From the NCBI GenBank assembly GCA_900551745.1, contig URXA01000006.1, positions 4,800 through 68,799 on the forward strand: a stretch of 64,000 nucleotides of DNA, read 5' to 3'. Each line of letters opens with the position of its first letter. Positions within the stretch are counted from its first letter, which is position 1. This DNA comes from an uncultured Phascolarctobacterium sp. Lineage in GTDB: Bacteria > Bacillota > Negativicutes > Acidaminococcales > Acidaminococcaceae. Below the pieces are notes generated by a model. That model was not told the DNA's origin and ran no database searches. It saw nothing but the letters and a program-made list of their open reading frames with translations. Of this stretch, positions 17,275 to 26,626 are shown piece after piece. Position numbers and translations under genes: made by a program.

Positions 17275-19182
17275 GTGGCACTTAAAATAGCCTGCGGGCA
17301 AATAGAAATCATTGCCGGACGACCGGACCTCAACAGCAAAAAGATTCTGCACCATATGGAAATGGCCTGCCAAAACAGCATCGATATCCTGCTGCTGCCG
17401 GAGCTGGCAGTACCTGGCTACTTTTTAGGCGACCTGTGGGAGCAAACGGCCTTCATCCAAGACTGCGCCGCTTACGGCGACGAGATCATCGCCGCTACGG
17501 AAAACTGCGGCGATCTGTGCGTCATCTTCGGTAATATCGCCGTCGATAACAGCAAACTCAATGAAGACGGACGCGCCCGCAAATACAACGCCGCCTTTGC
17601 CGCGCAGCATGGCAAGCTGCTGACCAACGGCACTCTGCCCTATGATTTTATCGTAAAAAATGCCCTGCCCAACTACCGTGAATTTGATGACAACCGTCAT
17701 TTTTACGGCTTACGGCAGCTGGCTCTGGAACTGGATAAACAGGTTGCCGGCCTGCACCAGCCGCTCACTGTCACCGCCCATGGCGAAACCGTCAAACTGG
17801 GGCTGATGCTGTGCGAAGACGGCTGGACCGAAAACTACTTTTTAGATGTGCCTCAGCTGCTGGCGCAGCATGGCGCCGAACTTTTATGCAACATCTCCTG
17901 CTCGCCCTTCAGCATCAACAAAAACAGCAAACGGCACCGTCTTTTCGGCAGCGCCGCTCAAAAAGCCGGCATCCCGCTCATCTACTGCAATAATGTCGGG
18001 ATCCAGAACAACGGCAAAAACGTCTTCACCTTTGACGGCTGCAGTTGTGTTTACGGCTCTGACGGCTGGCTGCTCACCGACGCGCCCATGTACGCAGAAG
18101 CTACGCTCTGCGCCAGCTGGGACAGCAAAGCCAAAGTTATCGACACCAGCGACGTCACCTCTGATCCCCGCAGTGAGATCGATGAGGTTTATCACAGCCT
18201 CCGCTATGGCTGCCAGCGTTTTCTTGAACAGGCAGGCATCGGCAAAATGACTGTCGGCCTTTCCGGCGGCATCGACAGCGCTGTTACAGCCGCACTTTTT
18301 GTCGATATCCTCGGCCCTGACAACGTTCTGCTGGTCAATATGCCCAGCCGCTACAATTCACCCATGACGCAGGCGATCGCCGAGCAGACCGCTCAGTCAC
18401 TGGGTGCCAACTATACTGTCATCCCCATCACCGAAAGCTGCATGCATACCAGCGAACAGCTTACGCAGACACCTATCCACAGTTATCGTCAGCACCGCGA
18501 TTTTCAACTTACCATCTCGCCGCTGATTTACGAAAATATTCAATCACGCGACCGCGGCTCCCGCGTCGTAGCAGGCCTGGCTGCTGCCTTTGGCGGTGCC
18601 TTCTCCTGCAACTCCAATAAAACCGAGCTCACCGTCGGCTACGCCACCTTTTACGGCGACATCTGCGGCGCTCTGGCGCCTATCGGCGACCTGTGGAAAC
18701 ACCATGTTTACGAACTGGGACGCTACCTGAACGAAAAAGTATTCCAGCGTCAGATACTGCCGGAAGCGGTCTTCACGATCCGTCCCAGCGCCGAGCTTTC
18801 CTCCGAACAGACAGTTGGCACCGGCGGTGACCCGCTAGTCTATCCCTATCACGATAAACTGTTCCGCAGCTTCCTTGAGCAGTGGCGCAAAACATCGCCT
18901 GCCGAGATCCTGCTCTGGTACAGCGAAGGGACACTGACCGAACATCTTGGCTGCGAAGCAGACATAATCAGCGAAGCCTTCCCGGACGCACGCAGTTTTA
19001 TCGCCGATCTGGAACACTGGTGGAAACTGATGAACACACTGGCAGTCGCCAAACGTATCCAGGCGCCGCCCATTGTCAGTATCACCCGGCGCGCTTATGG
19101 TTACGATCACCGCGAATCACAGCTCACACCTTACTTTCCGCGCGAATACCACCGTTTGAAAGCGCAGCTTTTAAACGACTGA
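17275..19182 (+). CDS. nadE: glutamine-dependent NAD+ synthetase
   Basis: Two-domain enzyme amidating nicotinate adenine dinucleotide with ammonia taken from glutamine. N-terminal nitrilase-type glutaminase (residues about 1-280) with the triad visible as Glu in LLLPELAVPGY, Lys in DFIVKNALPNYREFDD and Cys in LMLCEDGW. The C-terminal synthetase contains the P-loop LSGGIDSAVTAAL. 635 residues fits the glutamine-dependent class. The start is GTG at 17275 with AAAGAGG five bases upstream. The only plus-strand gene in this part of the window, ended by a terminator shared with the convergent kinase gene. Confidence 0.96.
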   Translation: MALKIACGQIEIIAGRPDLNSKKILHHMEMACQNSIDILLLPELAVPGYFLGDLWEQTAFIQDCAAYGDEIIAATENCGDLCVIFGNIAVDNSKLNEDGRARKYNAAFAAQHGKLLTNGTLPYDFIVKNALPNYREFDDNRHFYGLRQLALELDKQVAGLHQPLTVTAHGETVKLGLMLCEDGWTENYFLDVPQLLAQHGAELLCNISCSPFSINKNSKRHRLFGSAAQKAGIPLIYCNNVGIQNNGKNVFTFDGCSCVYGSDGWLLTDAPMYAEATLCASWDSKAKVIDTSDVTSDPRSEIDEVYHSLRYGCQRFLEQAGIGKMTVGLSGGIDSAVTAALFVDILGPDNVLLVNMPSRYNSPMTQAIAEQTAQSLGANYTVIPITESCMHTSEQLTQTPIHSYRQHRDFQLTISPLIYENIQSRDRGSRVVAGLAAAFGGAFSCNSNKTELTVGYATFYGDICGALAPIGDLWKHHVYELGRYLNEKVFQRQILPEAVFTIRPSAELSSEQTVGTGGDPLVYPYHDKLFRSFLEQWRKTSPAEILLWYSEGTLTEHLGCEADIISEAFPDARSFIADLEHWWKLMNTLAVAKRIQAPPIVSITRRAYGYDHRESQLTPYFPREYHRLKAQLLND

Positions 19183-19192
19183 TACAGAATAA

Positions 19193-19232
19193 CAAAAAGA
19201 CCGTTCAGGTTAATCCTGATCGGTCTTTTTGT
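19193..19232. terminator. bidirectional intrinsic terminator
   Basis: A 16-bp stem with one mismatch (AAAAAGACCG.TCAGG, loop TTAA) with A/T flanks on both sides, between convergent nadE and the histidine kinase gene. Confidence 0.9.
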
Positions 19233-19281
19233 TATTTCTCACTGCTACCACACCACTGTCAGCATCGAATTACAGCCGCCT

Positions 19282-22056
19282 CTAAACCAGCCATTTATAC
19301 AAAGCGGCAAATAAAACATCCAAATTGATCGGTTTCGTGATATGGTCGTTCATCCCGGCATTTTTCGCCTTACCGGCATCGGTAATAAATGCGTTTGCCG
19401 TCAGGGCCAGAATAGGTATACTGACCGCATCTCGACGCGGCAGAGCGCGAAGTGCGGCTGTAGCCTCATAACCATCCATGACCGGCATCTGGATATCCAT
19501 CAGCACCACATCATAATACCCCGGTACCGACATTGCAAACATCTCTACTGCAACTTTCCCGTTCTCTGCCGCCTCAACCTTCAACCCCTGCATTTCCAGC
19601 AGCTCGACAGCGATCTCCCGGTTCAGCTCGTTATCCTCAACCAGCAGCACCTTTTTGCCTGCCAGCTCCTTATGCAGCTCCGGAACAATATCACCGTCAC
19701 AATCATCCTTGTAGGTATCACAAAACAGCTGCAAAACATGCAGCATTTTAGATTTAAATAACGGCTTACTGATAAAAGCATCAGCCCCGGCAGTAATAAA
19801 TTCTTTTTCGATATTCGAATAATCATACGCCGAAATAATGATGATCGGCACCTTCGGTCCAACGCGTTTCCGAATAACGCGTACCGTTTCCAAACCGTCC
19901 ATATCCGGCATTTTCCAATCTAAAATAACAGCATAAAAATCATCACGCCGTTCGTGCGCTTCCACGACACGTTCTACTGCTTCTGCTCCCGACATTACCC
20001 AGCTGCCGCGCATGCCGAGCTCCTGCAGCAGCATCGTCGCACTTTCGCACACCGCCTGCTCATCGTCCACCACCAGCACCGGCAGACCGCTCAATTCCTC
20101 ATGTTCCTGTTCTTCCTTCAGCTGCAGCTCCAAAGGTACAGACACAGTAAAGGTACTGCCCTGTCCCAGACGGCTCTGCACCTCGATCGTGCCGTTCATC
20201 ATCTGCACGATGTTCTGCGTTATCGCAAGCCCCAGTCCCGTGCCCTGTATCTTGCTGATACGTTCATCTTCAGCGCGGGCAAACGGCTCAAAAACATGCT
20301 GCACATACTCATCCGACATCCCGATCCCATTGTCAGTAAAAATAAATTCATAATTTCCCTTTGTCGGCAGCTCTGATTTTAATTCATTGATCGTCAGACT
20401 GATCTTGCCGCCCTCAGGCGTATATTTGATAGCATTGGAAAGCAGGTTCATAAATACCTGCTGCAGACGGTCGCCGTCAGTTATCACATGCTCACCGTGC
20501 ACATTAAAAATATTTACTTTAAACTCCTGCTCTTTAGCCACCATCATCGGCCGGCAGATACTGACAATATTATCTACCACGTCCGGCAGACTGACATCCT
20601 CCAGCACCAGATCTACCTTGCCGCTCTCGATCTTCGACATATCCAGCACTTCGTTGATCAAACGCAGCAAATGCATACTGGAAGCATTGATTTTCCCCAG
20701 GCAGCCGTTCACCTTCTCCGGTTCGTGAAGATTGGCCCTGGCGATCGTCGTCATACCAATGATCGCATTCATCGGCGTCCTGATATCATGCGACATTGAC
20801 GACAGAAAATTACTTTTGGCCAGGTTGGCTACATGCAGCGACTGATACGCATCCTCTAAAGCCCGTCGCTGCCGCTCCTGCTCCCTGCGCTCCTCCGTAA
20901 TATCGATACCGACGCTGTAAATAGACGGGATCCCGTCCCAGCTGTCCTCACCGCTTACATAACAAAGCGTCACCGTCAAAATACGTACATCACCGCTGCG
21001 GGTCACAAACTTAAACTCGCCAACGCTATATTCACCCGTTTGAGAAATAGACCGCATAAAAGAAAAGGCACGCTCACAATCGTCCGGATGCACATAAGAA
21101 CATTTGGAATGCAGCTCGTGTGCAAACTGCTCGTCCGTATAACCCAGCATCTCTAAAAAATTACCGCCATACCAGAGGATCGTTTCACAATCCCTGGCGT
21201 CAACTCTGGCCAGCCCGCCGGGAATAGTTTTTAAGATCGCGTCCCGCTCCTGATCCTTCTTCGCCAGCTTATACTCGGCGCTCATCATATCATGCGACAG
21301 CTCGATCCTCGACCTGTGACCCTGCCAGTTGATGACCCTGTTCCTGATCATAAAAGTCTTTTCCAGATTAGGATTATCAAACTCCCAGGCATAAACATCA
21401 GCCTCCGTCAGCAGCGCGTTATTGCAGAACGGGCAGGGGCTGGTGCGTCCCTGTATCACCTCATAGCATTTTTTACCTGTTGCATCTGCCTTAGTAGTAT
21501 GTAAGGTGGCAGCAGCCGTTTTATTCAAAAACAGCAGTTCATACGTTTCCAGGTCGGAAATGTAAATATTGCCGATATATTCGTCCATCATCCATTCAAA
21601 ATACCGTGTCTTTTCTTCCAGCAGCCGGTCGCGTTCAGCCTTCAGCTTAGCCACATCGCTGATATCCGAATAAACAGCCAGCGCCACAGGCTTGCTGTCC
21701 ACTATCTCGCCTGTGATTATACCATCAATATTGATCCAGGCGCAGGTATTATCTTTAAGCGGCCGCCGGCAGCCAACCTTTACTCTGCGTTCTCCCTTTT
21801 GCAATACATCGTAAAACGCATTTTTTATTTTGGCAAACTCATCACCATGCCCTGTATAATATGCTTTGATATGGTGAAACAATGTCTGATACTCATCCTT
21901 ACCAAAACCCGAACTTATATAAAAATTATCATTGGCCCACAAAATCGTCAACTCATCATCCAGTAAAAGTTTACAGACATTAATACCCGCACCGTCGATC
22001 AAAGCACTGTAATCAGTTACTGCATTCATTTCCCCAGGCTGTACCTGCTTTCCCAT
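19282..22056 (-). CDS. soluble multi-PAS hybrid histidine kinase with two receiver domains
   Basis: Signalling kinase of about 925 residues without any transmembrane segment, so cytoplasmic. Seen in order: PAS at about 15-135, a second PAS-like domain at 150-260 containing a CPFC motif (residues 209-212), a PAS_3-type domain at 270-390, HisKA with SHDIRTPMNAIIG (phospho-His 424), HATPase_c with NLLSNAIKYTPEGG, DNGIGM and GTGLGLAI, then two receivers (VLVVDDEQ...DWKMPDMDG and VLLVEDNELN...MDIQMPVMDG). No HPt or output domain and no adjacent response regulator. A TTG at 22059 with GGAG eight bases upstream is an alternative start to the ATG at 22056. Upstream 22060-22240 is AT-rich with no gene. 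Signal and output are unknown. Confidence 0.93.
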   Translation of the reverse strand: MGKQVQPGEMNAVTDYSALIDGAGINVCKLLLDDELTILWANDNFYISSGFGKDEYQTLFHHIKAYYTGHGDEFAKIKNAFYDVLQKGERRVKVGCRRPLKDNTCAWINIDGIITGEIVDSKPVALAVYSDISDVAKLKAERDRLLEEKTRYFEWMMDEYIGNIYISDLETYELLFLNKTAAATLHTTKADATGKKCYEVIQGRTSPCPFCNNALLTEADVYAWEFDNPNLEKTFMIRNRVINWQGHRSRIELSHDMMSAEYKLAKKDQERDAILKTIPGGLARVDARDCETILWYGGNFLEMLGYTDEQFAHELHSKCSYVHPDDCERAFSFMRSISQTGEYSVGEFKFVTRSGDVRILTVTLCYVSGEDSWDGIPSIYSVGIDITEERREQERQRRALEDAYQSLHVANLAKSNFLSSMSHDIRTPMNAIIGMTTIARANLHEPEKVNGCLGKINASSMHLLRLINEVLDMSKIESGKVDLVLEDVSLPDVVDNIVSICRPMMVAKEQEFKVNIFNVHGEHVITDGDRLQQVFMNLLSNAIKYTPEGGKISLTINELKSELPTKGNYEFIFTDNGIGMSDEYVQHVFEPFARAEDERISKIQGTGLGLAITQNIVQMMNGTIEVQSRLGQGSTFTVSVPLELQLKEEQEHEELSGLPVLVVDDEQAVCESATMLLQELGMRGSWVMSGAEAVERVVEAHERRDDFYAVILDWKMPDMDGLETVRVIRKRVGPKVPIIIISAYDYSNIEKEFITAGADAFISKPLFKSKMLHVLQLFCDTYKDDCDGDIVPELHKELAGKKVLLVEDNELNREIAVELLEMQGLKVEAAENGKVAVEMFAMSVPGYYDVVLMDIQMPVMDGYEATAALRALPRRDAVSIPILALTANAFITDAGKAKNAGMNDHITKPINLDVLFAALYKWLV

Positions 22057-22240
22057 CAAGACAAACGCTCCTTTTATAATCCATTTGAAATAATATTTTC
22101 AGCAATTATATATTATTTTAACAAAAAACAATATATAATGCTATAACTAAAACAAATATTTTATGAATTCACAAGAAAAATATTGTCGCAAACTTTAAAT
22201 TATTATTTTAATTTATTAAATTTCACGGTTTCAAAGCACC

Positions 22241-22373
22241 CTGCCGCAAGGCATAAAAAAACTCCCTCAGGTCGTTTTATAAACCTGCCGGTCCATAAAA
22301 CGACTTAAGCATGTGATCCAAAGCGATTTATGGCCGCAGGCCAGATATACGCCTTGATCACTGCCGAGGAAGT
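22241..22373. other. branched structured element, possible compound terminator or ncRNA
   Basis: Lies in the 362-base gap between the kinase and autotransporter genes. An outer stem (22261-22270 with 22364-22373) encloses two hairpins: a perfect 10-bp stem (22271-22280 with 22295-22304) and a bulged stem (GTGATC 22313-22318 with GATCAC 22356-22361) capped by TGGCC-GCA-GGCCA. Next to it is a small TGCC-GCAA-GGCA hairpin (22242-22253). On the minus strand the outer stem is followed by T6, so it could terminate the autotransporter transcript. It is far more elaborate than the other terminators here. I do not recognise it as a named RNA class. Confidence 0.55.
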
Positions 22374-22421
22374 AAAAAATATTATAATTTTAAAAATCTA
22401 ACCAGCTGTGTTTTTACTTAT

Positions 22422-25400
22422 TTAAAAGCTAAATCTCACGCCAGCATTGATCTGCCACTGTTTTTGAAAAGCACCGCCGAAAGAACGCTCCACATCCATA
22501 TACAGGTCATTGTTTTTGCCCAGCTCCAGTTCGCCGCCTAAATTCAGTTCCCACCAGCTGCCGCTGTAATCTCTGCAGTCGCGCAAGGTTTCATCTCCCA
22601 ACGTCAGCACTGTGTCTGCTCTGCCGCCAAATTCATGCAACAGGGAAGCCTTAATATAAGCACTGCTGCGCTGATACTTTTGGCCCACTTCCAGGCCTAT
22701 ACGACCTACGGCGCTGTTAATGCCTTCTGACTCAACTCTGATTCCATAATCAGTAACAGCGGCCTCTCCATTGATATGACTGACCATAAGCTGCGCCTGT
22801 GGTTCTAAATACACGCCCTGCTCACGCTGTAATCGTTTACCATATTCCAAGCTCAAAGCTGTGGCCCTGGACTTATAATCACGTCTGTCAGCGGCGATAC
22901 CAAAGGTATCGATATCGCCTTTCATCTGACCATGCTTGAGCACGATATCTGCTCTGTCGCCAGACTGGCTGTGTTTACTGCCATACAGCATTACAGCAGC
23001 TGTCTGCTGTTCGCCGCTGCCGTTGCCATAGCCCATATTTCCCTTGGCATATTCAAACGCAGCGCCACCGAGCCACTCATTCATACTGCCTCCAGCTCTG
23101 TCTTTAAATGCAGCGTCATAACCGATCTGATAAGTCTGATAATTATTTTTAAAGGCTTCGCCGCGCAGTTTGCCGTTATTGATACGAGCCCATAAGCCAT
23201 GTTCTGACCGTGCTTCCTTCAGCTCGGCCAGCCGGCCCTGCAGCATATCACTGCTCAACACCCAGCTGGAATACATGCTGTCTGCCGTTTGCAGGATGCT
23301 GCGGGCATCTTCTGTCGTTTCATTATGCAGACTCTCAAGATACCACTTGATACCGCCATCATTTTCATTGGAGATCTCTGTTTTATAAACATAGATCCCT
23401 CCTCTGTAAATATCACTCGCTATAAAAGTATGCTCACCACTGGCATCATTTACCAGCAGCAAATGCAAGTCGTCACCCTGCCTTCTGCCGACTTCGCTGA
23501 CCAGTATATTATACGTGCCTTTTGCATCACTGCCGCCGATAGACACGGTATCGCTTTGCCCCGTGCTAATATCGGCTCCCAGCACAAAAGTACCTTTGTC
23601 ACCATTCAGCGTCCCGGTTTGTAATTTTTGGTAACCAGCTGCCTGCTCCATATCAATAACAGCATTATCACCGAAGTCGAGCCTGGTCAGATCACTATTG
23701 CCTGTCACTTTCCAAAAAGCACCGTTACGCAGCTTCATATTGATTTGTCCGTTACTTACAATGGTCGCCGCGCCTTCGTAATAAGAGTCGTCAGTCAGCA
23801 GATTTAGATCCAGCAGCCCATTGGTATGAGCTTGGATGTTGCCGGTCAGATAAACACTGCCGCTGCCTTCGCTGTTGACGGTAATACTGGCGCCGCTCTT
23901 ATATGCTCTCAAAGCATAGCTTTGCCCCTTATTATCCAAAATAAGTCCTTTTTGAAAGTCCACTTTGCCGCCAGCAGTATAAACACCTACGCCTTGACCG
24001 ACAGCATAAGTTTCTTTAGCATTACTTACACCGGTCCCGGCAACGATCTGCGCTGTTTCTTTAAAAACTATTTCCGCGCTGCCTGCACTATAGACCCCAT
24101 ACGCCGACCCGCTGCCGCTTTGCGCATGTACGGTAACAGCTTTATCTACTGTAACCTTACCGCCGGTATTAGCACTGATACCCATAGCCGTACCTTTAGT
24201 ACTGGTCGCTTTTATAGCCGCTGCTCCCTTAAGCTCAACATCGCCGTTACTGAAGCAGCTGATACCTGCAGCACTGCCAGCACCGGCAACTTCTATAACG
24301 GTATTACCGCCGATCTGCGTCAAAGCACGATCAGACGATGTCCCGCCATTATTATTGCTATTGATACCTGTAACGTTCCCGGTATCAGAAACGGCTTTGA
24401 TCTGGGCATCTTCCGCAACTTCAACCTTGCCGCCGTTCCAACTCCAAAGTCCTGTCACTGCGCCGCCATCACTTTTACCAGCAACCTTTACAGCTCCGTT
24501 CATCTTCACTTCAGCGCCGCTAAAGCCCTGCACGCCTCTGATTTCTCCGCTGCCGCTGACTACATCAACAGCTGTCAGACCAGTTACATCAATCAGACTG
24601 CCGCTGCCGGAAGCAAAAAGTCCATACCCATAGTCACCTGCGGTTTTGACGTTGACCTGCAACCCCTGCTGCGCCGTCAAGGATGAACCGCTTTGAATAC
24701 ATGCTCCGGCCGCCATATTTTTGGTGTTATTATTAGTCTCCGCCGTTAAAACTGCCTGCTTGGCAAAATTTATTTTAGCATCAGGAAAATATGCACATAC
24801 AGCAACACAACCAACATAATCATCTAAACCATCATTATTATAGGCTGTGATCTGGGTCTCACCGCTGAAATTGATATTCGTCTTAATGGTGTCCGCTGGA
24901 TTTACAAGGCTGCCATCAACATAAATGCCAAAAGCACCGCCTGTTAAAATAGTCTTATCCGCCTCAAAATTCAATATATTATCTTTATCACGCTCTGTCA
25001 CCGAAACAGCAGCGCCGCCAACAGTGCCATCAGCATCTGTAGTTTTGATGACGGTTTCCCTGCCTTTCAGCGTCAGACTGCCGCCAGCTACCGCGATTCC
25101 CGGACCACCTGTATCCCGCTTTCTATCCTCGGGATTATTTTCGATCAGTACACTGCCCTCAGTATTATCAAAACTGAAACTGCCGCCATTGACATAGATC
25201 CCCGTAGCCGAATTGATCTTCAAACTGTCGGCATTTTCAGTAAAAATAACTTTACTTGCCGCACCAGTAACCATTATACCCATGCTTGACTGTGTAAGAT
25301 TACCTTCGCCGATATTAGTCACTGCATTGTCAAACACGATACTGGCGCCGCTATTGGCATGAATTGTATAGTTACTTTTTGGATATTCTGTCAGATCTGT

Positions 25401-25778
25401 CACATCCAGCGTCCCGCCGGTAAAAGTCAGGCTTCCGGTCGAACCAGTCGCCAAAATATTACCGGTATTTACAGGGCTCACGCCAGTCCCCTTGCCTGTC
25501 AGCGTCAACTTGTCACCAATAGCTACCGTCACGGTCTTGCCGCTCACTTTGATTGGTTGAAAAGAGTTGCTCACTTTATTCTCAACTGTGTTCTCCCCTG
25601 TAAAGGTATACTTCACTTCGCCGCTGACAATATCGACCTCTTTAATACTGTCATAATCTGTTTCATTGCCTGTAATTGCAGCATTATACTCTGCAGCACC
25701 TCCCAATTTACAGACATTCATCAGCAATAAACTCAAAAGCACCGCTTTCCCTAACCTTTTTCTTGTCACTGTTTCCAT
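22422..25778 (-). CDS. autotransporter (type V secretion) outer-membrane protein
   Basis: Large exported protein of 1118 residues. Seen: an N-terminal signal peptide (charged TRKRLGK then a hydrophobic LLSLLLMNV core, cleavage probably near GGAAEY), a long Gly/Ser/Thr/Val-rich passenger (about 30-790) with recurring segments such as GxVTGIxxNxGGxVxV that suggest a beta-helix, and a C-terminal beta-barrel (about 850-1118) with alternating hydrophobic strands ending in NAGVRFSF, the terminal Phe expected for BAM-mediated insertion. AAGGG precedes the ATG. It follows the XRE regulator by 38 bases, so it is probably co-transcribed from the G7-tract promoter. Likely adhesin-like; ligand unknown. 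Confidence 0.92.
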   Translation of the reverse strand: METVTRKRLGKAVLLSLLLMNVCKLGGAAEYNAAITGNETDYDSIKEVDIVSGEVKYTFTGENTVENKVSNSFQPIKVSGKTVTVAIGDKLTLTGKGTGVSPVNTGNILATGSTGSLTFTGGTLDVTDLTEYPKSNYTIHANSGASIVFDNAVTNIGEGNLTQSSMGIMVTGAASKVIFTENADSLKINSATGIYVNGGSFSFDNTEGSVLIENNPEDRKRDTGGPGIAVAGGSLTLKGRETVIKTTDADGTVGGAAVSVTERDKDNILNFEADKTILTGGAFGIYVDGSLVNPADTIKTNINFSGETQITAYNNDGLDDYVGCVAVCAYFPDAKINFAKQAVLTAETNNNTKNMAAGACIQSGSSLTAQQGLQVNVKTAGDYGYGLFASGSGSLIDVTGLTAVDVVSGSGEIRGVQGFSGAEVKMNGAVKVAGKSDGGAVTGLWSWNGGKVEVAEDAQIKAVSDTGNVTGINSNNNGGTSSDRALTQIGGNTVIEVAGAGSAAGISCFSNGDVELKGAAAIKATSTKGTAMGISANTGGKVTVDKAVTVHAQSGSGSAYGVYSAGSAEIVFKETAQIVAGTGVSNAKETYAVGQGVGVYTAGGKVDFQKGLILDNKGQSYALRAYKSGASITVNSEGSGSVYLTGNIQAHTNGLLDLNLLTDDSYYEGAATIVSNGQINMKLRNGAFWKVTGNSDLTRLDFGDNAVIDMEQAAGYQKLQTGTLNGDKGTFVLGADISTGQSDTVSIGGSDAKGTYNILVSEVGRRQGDDLHLLLVNDASGEHTFIASDIYRGGIYVYKTEISNENDGGIKWYLESLHNETTEDARSILQTADSMYSSWVLSSDMLQGRLAELKEARSEHGLWARINNGKLRGEAFKNNYQTYQIGYDAAFKDRAGGSMNEWLGGAAFEYAKGNMGYGNGSGEQQTAAVMLYGSKHSQSGDRADIVLKHGQMKGDIDTFGIAADRRDYKSRATALSLEYGKRLQREQGVYLEPQAQLMVSHINGEAAVTDYGIRVESEGINSAVGRIGLEVGQKYQRSSAYIKASLLHEFGGRADTVLTLGDETLRDCRDYSGSWWELNLGGELELGKNNDLYMDVERSFGGAFQKQWQINAGVRFSF

Positions 25779-25816
25779 CCCTTTCCCTTGTTGCCAGTCA
25801 ATTTTTACTTAAACAG

Positions 25817-26218
25817 TTATCTGTAAGAGCAAATATTTCGCTGTATCTGCAGCAGCTTCAGCAGCAGCCGCACTTCCTCAAGCGAATACTGCTCCTGCCC
25901 CTCAGCATCAGTACCGCACCTGCTTTTACACTCACTTTTGCCTTTGTTTTCTGCCTCTTCACCTCCATCTGTACAATGCGCTCCAGCCCACTCGACCGCA
26001 GCAGCTCTGTCCAGCAGTGCTTCGAGCGAACATCCTAAAACATTGGCGCTGCGTACCAGCAGCTTCAAGCTCACCAGCACGTTATTATGCTCAATATTGC
26101 TCAGATGCGTCTGGCTGATACCAAGCCGCTCGGCCAGCTGGTGCTGATTAAGCTGACGAACACTGCGCAGCAGCTTGATATTGCTGCCGATACGCAGCAG
26201 GCATTTTTCATCGTACAT
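25817..26218 (-). CDS. XRE-family helix-turn-helix regulator
   Basis: 133-residue DNA-binding protein. Seen: an N-terminal HTH_3 domain (about residues 8-64) with IGSNIKLLRSVRQLNQHQLAER, LGISQTHLSNIEHN and LEALLDRAAA. An acidic/Gly spacer and a C-terminal Leu-rich amphipathic segment (YSLEEVRLLLKLLQIQ) follow. The frame continues to an upstream start at 26251, but ATG 26218 has GGAGG six bases away. It lies directly upstream of the autotransporter gene, suggesting it controls that operon and possibly itself. Targets are not shown by the sequence. Confidence 0.9.
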   Translation of the reverse strand: MYDEKCLLRIGSNIKLLRSVRQLNQHQLAERLGISQTHLSNIEHNNVLVSLKLLVRSANVLGCSLEALLDRAAAVEWAGAHCTDGGEEAENKGKSECKSRCGTDAEGQEQYSLEEVRLLLKLLQIQRNICSYR

Positions 26219-26329
26219 CTTCCACCTCCACCTTCTATGTCTCTTGCACACTTTGGGTCAAAACATTTAAACAGGAGCGTTTTCATTTGTTCAGCATCAA
26301 AAATATTTGTTTTAATAATATTTATATGC

Positions 26330-26357
26330 ATTATAGCACATCTGTACCCCCCCGCAA
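26330..26357 (-). promoter_or_regulatory. promoter with G7 tract in the spacer, upstream of the XRE-autotransporter genes
   Basis: On the minus strand TTGCGG (26352-26357) and a perfect TATAAT (26330-26335) are 16 bases apart, and a run of seven G (26347-26353) sits at the upstream end of the spacer. The leader to the XRE ATG is about 105 bases. The B12 operon has the same architecture (44292-44319). Slippage in the G run would change -35/-10 spacing. Confidence 0.6.
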
Positions 26358-26358
26358 G

Positions 26359-26550
26359 ACACTTACTTTTTGCCTGTGTATCACTTTTTCGAGTCTTGTG
26401 GCGCATTACGCCAGCGGCTTTAAAACTGTCGGTGTCTGCGCTTTTATAATGGCATTATTACCCGCATGTTTTAAAAGCTGCCTAAAACTATTGCCTAAAA
26501 TTCACGTGCAGCGGCTGCCTGTGCAAGCCTGCAACAGTTTATCACCATAA
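26359..26550. other. intergenic stretch without recognised gene
   Basis: Between the XRE promoter and the terminators of the hydrolase operon. Small overlapping frames exist on the plus strand but none has a convincing ribosome-binding site or recognisable protein. Only a short hairpin (TGGCG-CATTA-CGCCA) stands out. Confidence 0.5.
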
Positions 26551-26576
26551 TAAAAACGCCTGCTTTGAAAGCAGGC
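26551..26576 (-). terminator. second hairpin terminator after the hydrolase operon
   Basis: GCCTGCTT (26558-26565) pairs with AAGCAGGC (26569-26576), followed on the minus strand by a T5 run. It backs up the terminator at 26588-26618. Confidence 0.65.
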
Positions 26577-26587
26577 ACTGCAAAAAT

Positions 26588-26618
26588 AAAACACGCACAA
26601 GTTATTTGTGCGTGTTTT
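26588..26618. terminator. intrinsic terminator of the cupin-hydrolase operon
   Basis: A perfect 13-bp stem (26588-26600 with 26606-26618, loop GTTAT) with A and T flanks, located 8 bases after the stop of the last operon gene on the minus strand. Confidence 0.9.
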
Positions 26619-26626
26619 AGCTAACT

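Noticed and set aside
26087..26550. Overlapping plus-strand small frames, one with hydrophobic, Cys-rich sequence
   Set aside because: They run through the XRE gene, its promoter and a hairpin region; no ribosome-binding site or recognisable protein.
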